In this document: piece after piece, positions 53,856-64,000 of the stretch
Layout: the number at the start of each line of letters is the position of its first letter
Numbering within the stretch: position 1 is the first letter of the stretch
Source of the DNA: Rhodeus uyekii
Taxonomy: Eukaryota; Chordata; Actinopteri; Cypriniformes; Acheilognathidae
Direction of reading: 5' to 3'
DNA: 64,000 nt
NCBI GenBank assembly: GCA_037043235.1
Contig: JAWRVZ010000604.1
Span: 45,001-109,000, forward strand
Program-made: the position numbers and the translations under genes
The notes under the pieces: model-generated
What the model saw: only the letters and a program-made list of their open reading frames with translations
The model's database searches: none
Told to the model about the DNA's origin: nothing

Positions 53856-54143
53856 TTATTTCTTTGTTAGAAGCTTCACCTTCTTTTCTTGCCTCCCACT
53901 TTGCCCCGACCGGACCCATGGCTTCAGAAAGAAACCTCCAGCTTTCAAGATCTCTCCAATATTTGCTGTGATTTTTTCCAGTCTATCCAGGTCATTTTGG
54001 GAGGTTAAGAGGTCATCCACAAAACTGTCCTCTTCAATGACTCTACGCTCCTCCTGGTGGACAGTTACCACATCGGCATCCTCCACATCTTGGCTCACAT
54101 GCTGCTCCGATGCTGTCCCAGTGCCAACACTCAAGGAACTCAC
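53856..54143 (-). pseudogene. BEL RT active-site fragment
   Basis: EEDSFVDDLLTSQNDLDRLE, then ILKAGGFFLKPW. FVDD takes the place of the usual YVDD. The region before it (fingers and most of the palm) is absent; a His/Gln/Glu-rich stretch joins the protease region directly. Confidence 0.8.
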
Positions 54144-54145
54144 GG

Positions 54146-55123
54146 TTAGTAGCCGCTGTAAATTTGGCCTGATTCACATCCTCCTGCTGTAGCTGGGCTG
54201 TCAGTTGTTCGACTTGTGATTTTTTTATATTTGACAGCTGCTGTCCTCATGGAACAAGCAAAGTGTGTTTTGGACTTATATGCTGCAACCTCCATTTCTT
54301 CAAACAAGTCAGGATGTGCTCCACCCACTGTCTTCCCCAATGGACCCTCCCACAAGACGAGGACTCCGATGATTTTTATCCTTTGGGGAGTGAGTCTTCC
54401 CTCTCTGTGGCTAATGAGAAGTTCAACCCCTTCCGGTCTTTCCAATTCTTTAAGTTTGACTTCTGGGAAGAATTCTTTTAATCTCTCAGGTTCAATTACT
54501 TGATGCACTTTGGCGATTTCATCCAAGCCATAGCAGACCATTTCATGAGCCCTCTCTGTTCCTTTAGGACTCTTGACTCTGACCTTGAGGAGATACCTTT
54601 TTGTGTTCACCTGCATAGTCATTCCACCAACCCCATGCACAACTAAAGTCATCTTCTCATTTCTTAACTTCAGTCTTTCAGCAGCCTTATTGGTAATGTA
54701 GTTTGTGTCTGAAGCAAGGTCGATCAAAGTCCCAATCTTCTGCCCTACGATTGCAGTGACTTGCATCAGCATCATGATGACAGGAAGTTCAGAGAGCCCA
54801 TTCCTTTGCAGTAGCTCAGACTGACCTGAAGCGTCGAGTGTCACTGCGGTTTTGTTGGTGTTAGTGAAAGCCTTTCTGCATCGATCTGCCATTTCTGGGG
54901 AGAGTTCAGACAAGATCTGCTCTTGTTCCTCCGTTAGTGTTCTTTCACATTTGCTGTCTTTTACACTCTCTCTATTCCCCTCTTTTGACTTCTTTTGGGC
55001 AGAGGAAAAAATGGTGGTCTGGAGCACCATCCTCCCTTTTACAGTCTTTATTTCTGCATAGGAAAGTGTCTCTGCAGTATCCATCTCAATCATGGCATAA
55101 GAAGCATTTTCTGCATGCTCCAA
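54146..55123 (-). pseudogene. BEL protease region
   Basis: 325-codon ORF. Near residue 140 GTLIDLASDTNYITNKAAE corresponds to the retropepsin active site (LLDSQSDTTFI in the other BEL copy). Here the residue after Asp is Leu. GGMTMQVNTKRYLLKVRVKS and LISHREGRLTPQR follow. It is lightly out of frame with gag at 55086-55123. Confidence 0.75.
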
Positions 55124-56524
55124 GCCTTCTCAATGCAGCTTTCTTTTCAGGTAGCTTAAGTCTTTTGAACTTTTTACAAAAGAAGATTTTGTTGTTGTGC
55201 CCACTATCACCACAGACAACACATACCTCAATTTCGTCTTTCTTTGTAGTTCTTGTTGAGGCACTCTTTCTGTCATACTTGTCTAGACGATCTGGTTTTT
55301 CCATCTTCTCCACAGTTCTGAGCTGCTCAAGTCTCTCTAGTATTTCCTCTTGACTTTTAAGGAAATTCAAGAGCATGTCAAAGTGGTTATCTGATGTGAC
55401 ATTGTTTCTGGGTTCAACCATGAACATCAACCAGTCTCTTTTAATAAAGTCAGGCAACTTGCTTTCAATGGACTTAATTACCAGTGGGTTCTTTATGGTT
55501 CCAGAGTTTCCCAACTCTGTGAGATCTGCTAGGGCCTTCTCCACTGACTGTATGAGGTCAATGACTTTTCTTGGCTGGTTCCCCTTCACATTTGGCATCT
55601 TTCCCAGCTCTTCAAGGATTTTCACAGTGATGGTTGACTTGTTGCCATACCTGTTCTCCAAGACTCTGAACATTTCATTGGCAGAGGTATAAGTTGAAAG
55701 TCTGAGGTCTTTTGAGATTTTATCATCCACACTCTCCAAGAGTTGAATTTTCTTGACTTCAGTTGATCCAGATGGGTCTCCCTGCTTTTGCAGGGTTTTT
55801 TTGCGGCTTTCCCAGTCTTTCCTCCATCTGTGATATTCTCTCTTGCTTCCATTGAAGATAGGCAGAGTGGTTGGCTTGATTCTCACTATTGGTGTGAATG
55901 CTGTTTGTTGGGGTAGTAGTTTCACTCCTGTCCCTTGCCCATTGATTGCCCGTGCAGTGGCGAATTCAGCTCTCTTTAATTCAAGCCTGTAGTAGAATGC
56001 TCTTACATCCTTGACTCTTCCATCTAATTCATCTTTCATCTTTTCATCTCTGTTATTCTCTTTTCCAAGAGAGCAAGGTGTACTTCGTAGCCCTCCAAAT
56101 TGGCACTTTCCACAGGTACATCAGTCGCTCTATCATTGGCCTTTTCTGCTTCTAGGATTGCCCCAAGAAGTTCACTTCTTCCATACCTCGACCACAGGTT
56201 TGTCTGAACGATGCCCCTCATCTCTGCCAACTTTGTTTCACCTTCTTTTACAGATCTCTCAATGTCGGCCTCTTGCTGTTCGTCAAGACCTGCTTCATCT
56301 TCAGTCTTGATGTCAGCCTCAAGTCCAATCCTGTAGTCATCATTGGCCTCAAGCATCTTTCTGAAACAGTTTGAAAGCTTTGTGAATTCCTCTCTTAACT
56401 CCAGTTGAAGCATGCTGCTTGCTTCTCTTGAAATGAAGTTGGCTTGTCTGGTGAAGTTGCTTTTTGCAGTGGTCCTCTCCTTTTTGAGCTGCTGGACCGA
56501 CTTCCCCAGGATATCTTCAGCCAT
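55086..56524 (-). pseudogene. BEL gag
   Basis: Two open blocks. 56524-56036 starts MAEDILGKSVQQLKKERT and is a helical acidic/basic coiled region. 56039-55086 has LPIFNGSKREYHRWRKDWE, FRVLENRYGNKSTITVKIL, and a Cys/His knuckle CVVCGDSGHNNKIFFCKKF. A TGA in an ATGA overlap (56036-56039) separates the blocks, possibly a later mutation. Confidence 0.82.
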
Positions 56525-56608
56525 CTTGACCTCCTCTGCATCAGCAGCTTATTTCTGGATCTGAAGCCGTTTGTCCTCAGGGCCAGGCCGCTCCGCCTGG
56601 TTTACAAC

Positions 56609-57178
56609 TGTCAAGTCCTTCTCCAATTCAATCCCCAAAGGATACTAGGACAACTCAAATTTTGACTAATCACTTTTTATTTTCTTGACTTTGTTAGGTG
56701 AATTAGTTTTCTTAGTCTTTCTTAGCCTTTATTAGGTTGTAAACCTTTAAAAGATAGAAACAAAAGTTACAGTTTTAACAAGCCATGTCAAATGTAAAAT
56801 TTTTACAATTAACATTTACATTTTTCAAACTCAAAATGAAATGAACAGAAACTCATTTAAACAGAAAAACAAATGAAGTCAATGCTGCAATGTATTTCTA
56901 AACTAAACAGTAGTTAAACATACTTTACACAGCATTTCAAACACAATGAAATTAAATAAACATAGCACAGACCACTGGCGTCTTTGGGCTTGAATCTTCA
57001 AGTGGACTTGGTGTCTCTTCTCTCTGAAGTTTCGTGTTTCTGAATGAATGAGAACCTCCATGTTTTATCAGGTGCTCACAATCAGTGGAAATTACTAATC
57101 AGTTGGTGTACTGCTGATTTGCTGATGCACTCTGGGAATTGTAGTTCTTAAATCCCATTTCTGAGATTTAGCTCAACA
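56609..57178 (-). repeat. BEL 5' LTR
   Basis: 570 bp from TGTCAAGTCCTTCTCC to GATTTAGCTCAACA in plus coordinates. On the minus strand it starts TGTTGAGC. It lies beside the gag start at 56524. Confidence 0.88.
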
Positions 57179-58539
57179 GTTCTAGTACTGAACCTTGAGG
57201 AACTCCATACTGAACCCGTGATCGATATGATATCTCCTCATTTACTGCTACATACTGATAACGGTCAGATAAGTACGATTTGAACCAGGCTAAAGCAACT
57301 CCACTAATGCCAACATAGTTTTCAAGTCTATTTAGAAGGATTTTGTGGTCGATTGTATCAAATGCAGCACTAAGGTCCAGTAACACTAACAGAGAGATAC
57401 AACCACGATCGGATGATAAGAGCAAATCATTTGTAACTCTAATGAGAGCAGTCTCAGTACAATGATATGGTCTAAATCCTGACTGGAAATTCTCGTAGAT
57501 GCTGTTTCTTTCTAGAAAGGAACATAGTTGTGAAGATATTGCCTTTTCTAGAATCTTTGACAAAAAAGGTAGATTCGATATCGGCCTGTAATTAACTAAT
57601 TCTGTAGGATCAAGTTGTGGTTTTTTAATAAGCGGTTTAATTACGGCCAGCTTAAAGGTTTTTGGTACGTATCCTAATGACAAAGATGAATTAATAATAT
57701 TAAGAAGAGGATCTATGATCTCTGGAAGCATCTCTTTCAGTAGCTTAGTTGGTAATGGGTCTAGCATAAATGTTGTTGATTTTGATGATTTAACAAGTTT
57801 AGACAATTCTTCCTCCCCAATAGCAATGAAGGAGTGGAATTTTTCTTCAGGGACACTACAGTTTACTGTATTTTGTGATATTGTAGTGGACGGTTGCATG
57901 GTTATAATTTTCTCTCTAATATTATGAATTTTGCAAGTAAAGAAGTCCATGAAGTCATTACTTCTGTGCTGTTTTAAAGTATCTGGGGTTGAGGCTTTAT
58001 TTCTTGTTAATTTAGTCACTGTATCAAATAAATACCTAGGGTTGTATTTGTTTTCTTCTAAAAGGGTAGAAAAGTAAGTAGATCTAGATTAATTAAAGGC
58101 TTTTCTGAATGCAATAGAGCTGTCGTTCCATGAAATGCGAAAAACCTATAGCTTAGCTTTTTTTCCAGCTCCGTTCCATTTTTCTGGCTGCTCTCTTGAG
58201 GGCCCGGGTGTGCTCGTTGTACCACGGTGTTGGACTATTTTCTTTAATCTTCTTTAAGCGCAAACGGAGCAACAGTGTCTAACGTGCTGGAAAAGAGAGA
58301 GTTAATAGTTTCTGTTGCAACATCAAGTTCTTCTAGGCTATCTGGGATGTTAAGTAGATGAAACTGATCAGGAAGATTATTTGTAAAGCTATCTTTTGTG
58401 TTAGGAGTGATAGTTCTACTATATTTATAACAGGGAGTTATTTTTTCGACTTTGGCTAAAGGTAATCTACACGCAACTAAGTAATGATCTGAGATGTCAT
58501 CGCTCTGCTGCAGAATTTGAACAGTATCACCATTGATCC
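57179..58539 (-). pseudogene. L2 linker and RT N-terminal half, copy 3
   Basis: 58019-57184 is a continuous RT frame: NYRPISNLPFLSK, FQSGFRPYHCTETAL, LLDLSAAFDTIDH and YGVPQGSVL, cut by the BEL LTR. Upstream (58539-58020) are the endonuclease end (DISDHYLVACRL-type) and the linker, with several stops. Confidence 0.88.
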
Positions 58540-59306
58540 TGTAGGGGATTTACAGTTAAGACCCGAGGACCAGATATGTTGAATGAAGACCAGGAGTCAG
58601 AAGTGCAGTCAATAGAAGAACTTTTAGTGAAGTTTAGTTTGCAGTTTCATCAGCAGAAGCCAGCTTCAGGTCTCACAAGGAGTTCGTAGGCCGCCCCAAA
58701 TACAATAACATTGTTACAGCAATTATACTGTAACAGAGGGTGCTAACTACGTCAATGATGACGTTTAAATGATTCTGATTGGCTAAGAAAGAAAGAAAAA
58801 CAAAACTAGTAATTTTCCACACAAGAGCAAACAGTCTGAAGCATATGTTCGTTGATTACATGGTTGACGGGTTAGTGACGTGGCTTGTCGAGAACAACAA
58901 GTCATTCCGTCTCCTGATGGTGCCAGTTAATCACCTCACCAATACAGACCATATTAACACACACACACAGATTCACCGCTTCTCCAAGGCTGAACTCGGC
59001 TCAGGCTCCAACAATCAACAGAAACTTCCCAAAACATTCTGATAACATGCTCTATCTGTTGAGACGTGCAGACAATATTCATCCTTAATCGATGGAAAAA
59101 TACAGAAGGGTAAAGAAAGGTTTTAACTAATAAAAATCCTTAACTTGATTATAAATCACTCTTTAATGGGAAAAGAACATATGAAAAATAAAACAAAGAA
59201 ACATATGACAATTAAGACAAAGAAAAGAATATAGGTACAAATAAGAAAAATATATAATAAATAATATATATATAAGCGGCAATGGATTTCCGAATAGTAT
59301 CTTTCA
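58540..59306. mobile_element. Solo LTR (family A), in L2 copy 3
   Basis: 767 bp, TGTAGGGGATTT to ATCTTTCA, with ATCC duplicated at 58536-58539 and 59307-59310. It is nearly identical in order and borders to 22399-23181. A smaller CA run is present (58959-58970). Confidence 0.88.
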
Positions 59307-59562
59307 ATCCCACATGACAATATTAGATCTAAAGTATGATTACGAGAATGAGTGGGTCCTGATACATGTTGTGTAACTCCAATACAGTTTAAACTGTCTC
59401 TAAATGCCAATCCCAATGCGTCTTTTTCATTATCTACATGGATATTAAAATCACCAACAATTATGACTCTATCTGCAGCCATTGCTAATTCTAAGAGAAA
59501 ATCCGTAAATTCTTTGATAAAATCTGTATGGTGCCCTGGTGGCCTGTATAGAATAGTGTAGT
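59307..59562 (-). pseudogene. L2 endonuclease fragment, copy 3
   Basis: The minus strand reads ADRVIIVGDFNIHVDNEKDA and GVTQHVSGPTHSRNHTLDL. GDFN and the THS/N word are endonuclease motifs. It ends where L2 similarity stops near 59562. Confidence 0.85.
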
Positions 59563-59903
59563 GTTGGGAGTTTTGCTGTTGTTATTCCAGCAAACATTTA
59601 AGTGTCTCAATAAGAAATACGTTTATTTTTATTTTTTTTTATATTGTTATGGATGTATGTTGTGAATATTGGTTATAGAAACAAGGGAAAATTATTCATT
59701 TTTGTTTTAAAATTGATATGATAAATTTGGTTATTGTGTGACGTCAGAATTAAGGGACGGGTCGCACCTGCTCTCCCTCAGTATAGTCTGTGACTGAGGA
59801 GAGGCAGGAATGTATTCGGGGAGCTCTGTAATAAATATATTTGTATTTGAATTTGTATTTGATATTTGTAAAATGAAGTAAAGTTTTGAGTTGATATTGA
59901 TTG
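59563..59903. other. AT-rich spacer
   Basis: No supported gene. 59,740-59,840 has an LTR-like look (GGACGGGTCGCACCTG, then AATAAATATATTTG), but borders could not be fixed. Confidence 0.35.
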
Positions 59904-60735
59904 CATGGGTGAAAGTTGGCAAAACTGAAAATACTGAAATTTAAAGCTGGGGGCCGCCAGGGCCCCCGGTAGGTCCAGGGCAACGGACCTACCGCTTTCC
60001 TGGAAGCTCCTGCATTCCTTGCAAATTATTGTGTAGAAACGACCTCTCTTGGCAACTTGCAGCTACTATAAAAAGGGTGTGAAATAAGTATTTCAAGTTA
60101 GCAGTTGAGAAAATATTCACCAATTTTGGGAGTTCTAAATTATTACTAGAATCCTTCAGAAGTATTGTATTCTATAACTCTGTCATTGGTTTTGCTTCTG
60201 CATCTGTTGTTCTATAACTAACATTTATATTTAATTTTGGTTTGTTACTTAATTCACTTTCTCTAATCACCACAATCCATTACATCATCATCAAAAAAGC
60301 TTCAAGCTGCTTCGTGTTATAACCAACCGGCAAATTCTTCATTTTTTTCAGATTACTTTTAAAATTTGCGAGCGTTGTTTTCTTGTACCTGTTGTTGTCC
60401 TCAAGCGAGTGTAAATTGAAAAATACGATTGGACGCCGGAGTCTCACTGACCAATCAGAATCGCCGACACAACTGCACTCCGCGCGGTTCGTCTGTCGCC
60501 CACCCGGAACTTCTCGGGTAATTCTCTACGTAATCACATTATCTCCGAAGATCGCCGAGTAGGTACGATTGGTCTGTTGGTCTGTCGCCATGGACATTGG
60601 TCTGTTGGTCTGTCGCCCTGTACCCCCCCCCTCCCCGAACTGAAATCTCAACGGATTTACGCGATTTGGAAAAACGGTTCCTGGCGAGGTTCAAAATACG
60701 GAATTCCGTCATAATACGGAAAACTTTCACCCATG
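59904..60735. mobile_element. Non-autonomous DNA transposon with 14-bp ends
   Basis: Perfect inverted ends CATGGGTGAAAGTT (59904-59917) and AACTTTCACCCATG (60722-60735), with TGATTG duplicated at 59898-59903 and 60736-60741. Inside are GC-rich hairpins near 59950-59995 (GGGGGCC/GGCCCCC and GGTAGGTCC/GGACCTACC) and a direct repeat ATTGGTCTGTTGGTCTGTCG at 60568 and 60596. No transposase. A 6-bp duplication is seen in several fish DNA transposon groups; the class is left open. Confidence 0.85.
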
Positions 60736-60745
60736 TGATTGTAAT

Positions 60746-61456
60746 TAGTGATGGGAAAATGAGGCTTCCTGAACCACTGAGGCTTCCTGAACCACTGAGG
60801 CTTTCCAGCCCATTGGTTCACCAAAAGGTTCGTTTACCTGAAGCCTCATGAAACAGTGTGCTCCCTAGTGACACCTGCTGTGCAAAGCAATGCAAAGCAA
60901 TGCATCGCACACAAATCTATTCATCTTGAGCAACCAAATTGTCATGGAGTGGGCACACACTTTTTCTATTGCCTGTGTATTAAATAAAGTATTTTACTCT
61001 GCTTGTATTAACCTATGCACACACAACTCACACAAACACACAACTTTGTGTTCAACTAGTTCTTTGGGTTAGTGATAACAGTGAATGCTCCAAATGATTG
61101 TAAATAAATTATTGTGAGTGCACAATGATATTATATATATAATTATATATATATATATATTGCAATAATATTATAAATATTGCAGTGCTGATTGGGAGTA
61201 CAATAGTGCAGTGCTTATGGGACTGGAATTGTGGAACAACAAACTGCAACAGGGATGACACCCAAACAACCTTTCACAGGGCACCGATGATGCTTGACAA
61301 CATAAGAACGTTTGCACTAGACCAACTTTCTAAGCTTTCCCTAATACAGTCTAGTGTTATAATAATAATAATAATAATAATAATAAGAAGAAGAAGAAGA
61401 AGAAGAAGAATAGCAATATTATATATATAATAATAACACTACTACTAATATAGGCT

Positions 61457-61553
<97 letters not shown>

Positions 61554-62010
61554 ACAGGAAAGAACCTTATAGGCTAAACTGAACCATAATTAAAATATCA
61601 ACATTACATATTATACTTTATTATAACGTTCGTTTTAATGTAAAAAATAATAAAATAACATTTCTAGTCAAAAATAAAAACCCGCCAGTTGCATCAAAAA
61701 CCAGCCCAAATTTTTATCAACCAGCCCAATGCATTTTCCCCAGTCGGACGTGACCAAAAGGAGCCCAATTGGTCGGGAACCCGCGCAATCTGGCAACACA
61801 GCACAAGAGGCGCGAGGTTTTGAACCACCTTTATGCGGAAGCGACACTCAGAATGAAGCAATGACGTCATCAACAGAAACCGAGGCCTCGTTTGTCATCG
61901 TCACGTGATTTTCACGGAAACGATACAAGCCTCGAATCGGGGCTTCATTTGGAACGCCCCTTTTTGCTCGACACAAGCTCCGGAGCCTCGCTTCAGATGA
62001 CCCATCACTA
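60746..62010. mobile_element. hAT-type non-autonomous transposon
   Basis: Ends TAGTGATGGG and CCCATCACTA with the 8-bp duplication ATTGTAAT at 60738-60745 and 62011-62018. Subterminal AGGCTTCCTGAACC words are repeated at the left and GAGCCTCGCTTCAG-like words at the right. The interior holds an (AT) tract, an (ATA)/(AGA) tract, a long (TA) tract and the module shared with 30224-30335. No coding capacity. Confidence 0.93.
61361..61550. repeat. Compound ATA / AGA / TA microsatellite
   Basis: (ATA)n at about 61358-61385 runs into (AGA)n to 61410, then after a short gap into about 90 bp of (TA)n at 61460-61550. All lie inside the hAT-type element. Confidence 0.95.
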
Positions 62011-62263
62011 ATTGTAATAAGTTCCTATAACTAGAATAAGTAGTCATATGTAAGTTTTCATCAATAAGAGAGTTTTATTTTCCAAATTAAGTTTGCGCAC
62101 ATGTTTGTTTTATGTTGCCGCCCGCGCGCCAAATTGCCAAATTAGAGCGCGGGTTTTTCTGTTGATAAGTTTTCTACATATAATTTCGGTGGATTCTGTC
62201 TGTATAAATGTGTGTTAGTATTGTAGATATATGTGATTTCATGGGTAATGGATGGTTTTCCGA

Positions 62264-62271
62264 TGACGTCA
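62264..62271. promoter_or_regulatory. CRE palindrome upstream of the THAP pseudogene
   Basis: TGACGTCA lies 130 bp before the THAP-type ATG at 62401, in a locally GC-richer stretch. It is a possible promoter element of the putative transposon gene. Confidence 0.35.
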
Positions 62272-62400
62272 CGTTACCGCCCACAATACCTCCGTCCGCC
62301 ATGATGAACGGCAATAGACGTATCGATCAAAAGGTAATGAAAGCCAATACCGGTCATTTTAAAATCAAATCGGATTAAATACACACAAAAAATGTAAATA

Positions 62401-63483
62401 ATGGTAAATACCTGTGTTGTGTGAGGTTGTACCGACCGATCTGACAATGAAGAGCGTAAGATCAAGTTTTTTGACATACCAAAAGTGATCTATCACCAAG
62501 GGAAGCAGACGCAGGACATTTCGAAAGAGAGAAGGATGCTGTGGCTATCAACCGTGCTGATTTCAACCCTGATCCAAGGAAAGGACAGTACAAAGTCTGC
62601 TCTGAACATTTTATTTCTGGTAAGTATTTCGATTTTTACTTCTAAATTAATGTAAAAGTGCATGACAGACATGATTGCCTAGCTGTTCCAATAAACTTCC
62701 AAAAGAAAACAAATATTGACTATTTATTCATTATTTGATGTTTTGGAAAAGAGGAAAAATAGTAACTACAAAATATGCATTTAAATCTCAAATCTCAGAT
62801 TTATTGTAATATGTTTTAAAGACTAAATTGAAAGCTGTACAATGTGCATTAATGCCATGAATGGTACATGTATGTGTAAATGCACAGAATTCCAGTACAT
62901 ATACATGTCAGAATGTGTTTACTACATGTACTAGTATGCTGTAATATATACATGTACATATGTAATAATATTGATTATTGTGCCCTAGCAAGTAAATGTT
63001 GTACTTTTGTTGTATTCATTGTATAAGTCACATTTCATTTTTCATGTTAATATAGTACATGTATTTAAATCTCTTTTATTTAATTTGTGTATACTTATAT
63101 TAATATATTTCTAGGTGAAAAAGCAGACCTATATGACAAGACAAATCCTAATTGGGAACCATCTTTAAAAATAGGATCTGTCGAAAAGGAGACCTGAGCT
63201 AATTTGTCTGAAGAAACGTTATGAAAGATCCAAACAGAGGGATGAAAGGAAGATACAACTGAAAACTGCAGAAGCACTTTTGGCTCTTCAAACATCAGTT
63301 CTCAATCCAGACATTGATGTAAATGTTCCCATTGTTAATGAACATGTTGAAAAAGTTCAGTTCTTTCTTGAACCAGCAGAAAAAACAGCAGAGGACAATC
63401 ACTCATTGTTCACACATTTAAAGTCTGTTTTATTAAGTGTAAACAATGCATACAAATCATTTGTAAAAAAAAAAGATGAATGA
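62401..63483 (+). pseudogene. THAP-domain protein pseudogene (transposon-type)
   Basis: Exon 1 (62401-62619) starts MVNTCVV, then a TGA at codon 8 where Cys or Tyr is expected, then GCTDRSDNEERKIKFFDIPK. After MLWLS a one-base indel shifts to INR-ADFNPDP, KVCSEHFIS. The C2CH pattern (C...C...C-x2-H) is complete across frames. A GTAAGT donor follows. Exon 2 (from 63115) reads EKADLYDKTNPNWEPSLKIG, shifts frame near 63185 and continues as LKKRYERSKQRDERK and an open tail to 63483. DNA binding by the THAP finger would be expected of the ancestral protein. With a stop and two shifts this copy is dead unless re-initiated. Confidence 0.78.
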
Positions 63484-63498
63484 AATACGTGTACAAGA

Positions 63499-63965
63499 TC
63501 ATGAGATTGATTCCCAGGGAAAACAAGAACTGATTAGAATGTCAATGTGTTCCTTGAAAGCAATCCAAGTTGCTTGATCAAGTTGCTTTTTCTTTGTTTT
63601 TGCCGATGTAAAGTCTATTTCTTGCACTGTTTTGTAGTTAACCTGAAAAATTAAAACATCAACAATTGTATTTAGCTTGTTGAACTCTAATTCATCAAGC
63701 TCTCCAGCTTAATACAAATAGGTGTTAACTGCAGAAATATAAATACAGTACATGCATTTTGTAAGCACTATAAAAAATGTAATAACTACAGAACAGTCAT
63801 GCAAAATGAAATCATTTTTTCCCCATTATTTAATACATTGTGTATATCTAATAAAATGGTAAGTAGTTATGCTGAAACATACCTTTGATATTGATGATGG
63901 TAAAAGCCAGTGTACCTTTTCTTGTGTCACTGTTTTGGTGTTTCTGATCTTCACTGCGGCCTCGA
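63499..63965 (-). CDS. Convergent two-exon ORF, possible YqaJ-type second gene of an ISL2EU-like element (partial)
   Basis: Minus-strand exons 63883-63965 and 63499-63642 are separated by a GT-AG intron and join in phase. They read EAAVKIRNTKTVTQEKVHWL, then VNYKTVQEIDFTSAKTKKKQ and a short end to TGA at 63499. The upstream part lies beyond the window. The KTVTQEK and DFTSAK words recall, from memory, fish proteins that precede a YqaJ-like nuclease domain. With the convergent THAP gene 16 bp away this suggests an ISL2EU-type transposon. The domain itself is not in view, and the final TGA comes early, so identity and integrity are uncertain. Confidence 0.45.
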
Positions 63966-64000
63966 CTGCAAAGAGGAAAATCTCTGTACGACACTTTAAA

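Larger units (their letters stand above)
52150..57178 (-). mobile_element. BEL/Pao LTR retrotransposon, internally deleted
   Basis: 5029 bp with LTRs at 52150-52665 and 56609-57178, TG...CA borders, and GTTCT duplicated at 52145-52149 and 57179-57183. It is inserted into the L2 RT between the GSVL and LLF codons. Coding runs on the minus strand: gag, protease, the end of RT, RNase H-like/A17 region and a DUF5641-type end. Most of RT and the integrase core are missing. Confidence 0.93.
49731..59562 (-). mobile_element. L2/CR1-type LINE, copy 3, spread by three nested insertions
   Basis: L2 pieces in minus order: 59562-59307 (endonuclease), 58539-57179 (endonuclease end, linker, RT), 52149-51991 (RT with CYADDTQFY) and 50740-49731 (RT C-terminal part and 3' region). 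Intervening DNA is a solo LTR (58540-59306), a BEL element (52150-57178) and an LTR-like element (50741-51990). Each carries a target duplication taken from L2 sequence. Both ends of the L2 are truncated. Confidence 0.92.

Noticed and set aside
53488..55353. Plus-strand ORFs over the BEL element
   Set aside because: Antisense shadows of the minus-strand gag, protease and RNase H-like frames.

Overview
The window reads as teleost nuclear DNA, most likely cyprinid. Two spliced host-type loci lie in an AT-rich background. The repeat set is typical of fish: L2/CR1 LINEs with the usual fish L2 tail, a DIRS element, a Tc1/mariner element, BEL/Pao and Ty3/gypsy elements (one with the Gmr1 gene order), hAT-type elements, and tRNA genes embedded in locally duplicated sequence. 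Nothing bacterial or viral in the strict sense is present. All host genes are split, so gene models here were assembled by hand from splice sites, reading phase and remembered family motifs. No database search was possible.

Left part (1-14,320). After an AT-rich start with a 47-bp tandem repeat and a decayed tRNA-Ser-like sequence, a plus-strand SET-domain gene of the KMT5A/set-1-like type runs in seven recognisable exons from 3,322 to 12,716. Its introns hold a DIRS retrotransposon (5,404-10,328) with all diagnostic repeats, and a Tc1-like transposon (10,614-12,163). The last exon has an in-frame TGA where the family motif appears to need Trp, and one exon junction is out of phase. A 42-bp minisatellite and a GT-rich tract follow.

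Host gene 2 (14,391-16,933, minus). A PIM-like kinase gene has eight exons that join in phase throughout. The glycine loop, HRD-Lys and DFG positions are altered, so the product is probably a pseudokinase. Its N-terminal part is built from three similar phase 1-1 exons made by tandem duplication. CRE-containing CpG-rich DNA lies 1-1.6 kb upstream.

Middle (19,480-43,550). This is layered mobile DNA: an L2 copy carrying a solo LTR and a DNA transposon; a second L2 fragment; an internally deleted BEL element; a DIRS-like fragment; a gypsy element with equal 364-bp LTRs and a solo LTR nested in its protease; LINE endonuclease and RT fragments; and a 195-bp hAT-type MITE.

Right part (44,383-64,000). 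A Gmr1-order gypsy element (integrase before RT) abuts a tRNA region with one good tRNA-Thr(AGT), an intron-bearing tRNA-Arg(TCT), two disrupted tRNA-Thr copies and 266-bp tandem units ending in tRNA-Thr 3' sequence. Next comes a minus-strand L2 copy stretched over 49,731-59,562 by three nested insertions, each with a matching target duplication. Two adjacent non-autonomous DNA transposons follow, then a decayed THAP-domain gene convergent with a minus-strand two-exon ORF, probably the two genes of one ISL2EU-like transposon cut by the window end.

Apart from the two host loci and the tRNAs, nearly all coding signal belongs to mobile elements, and most of those ORFs are broken.
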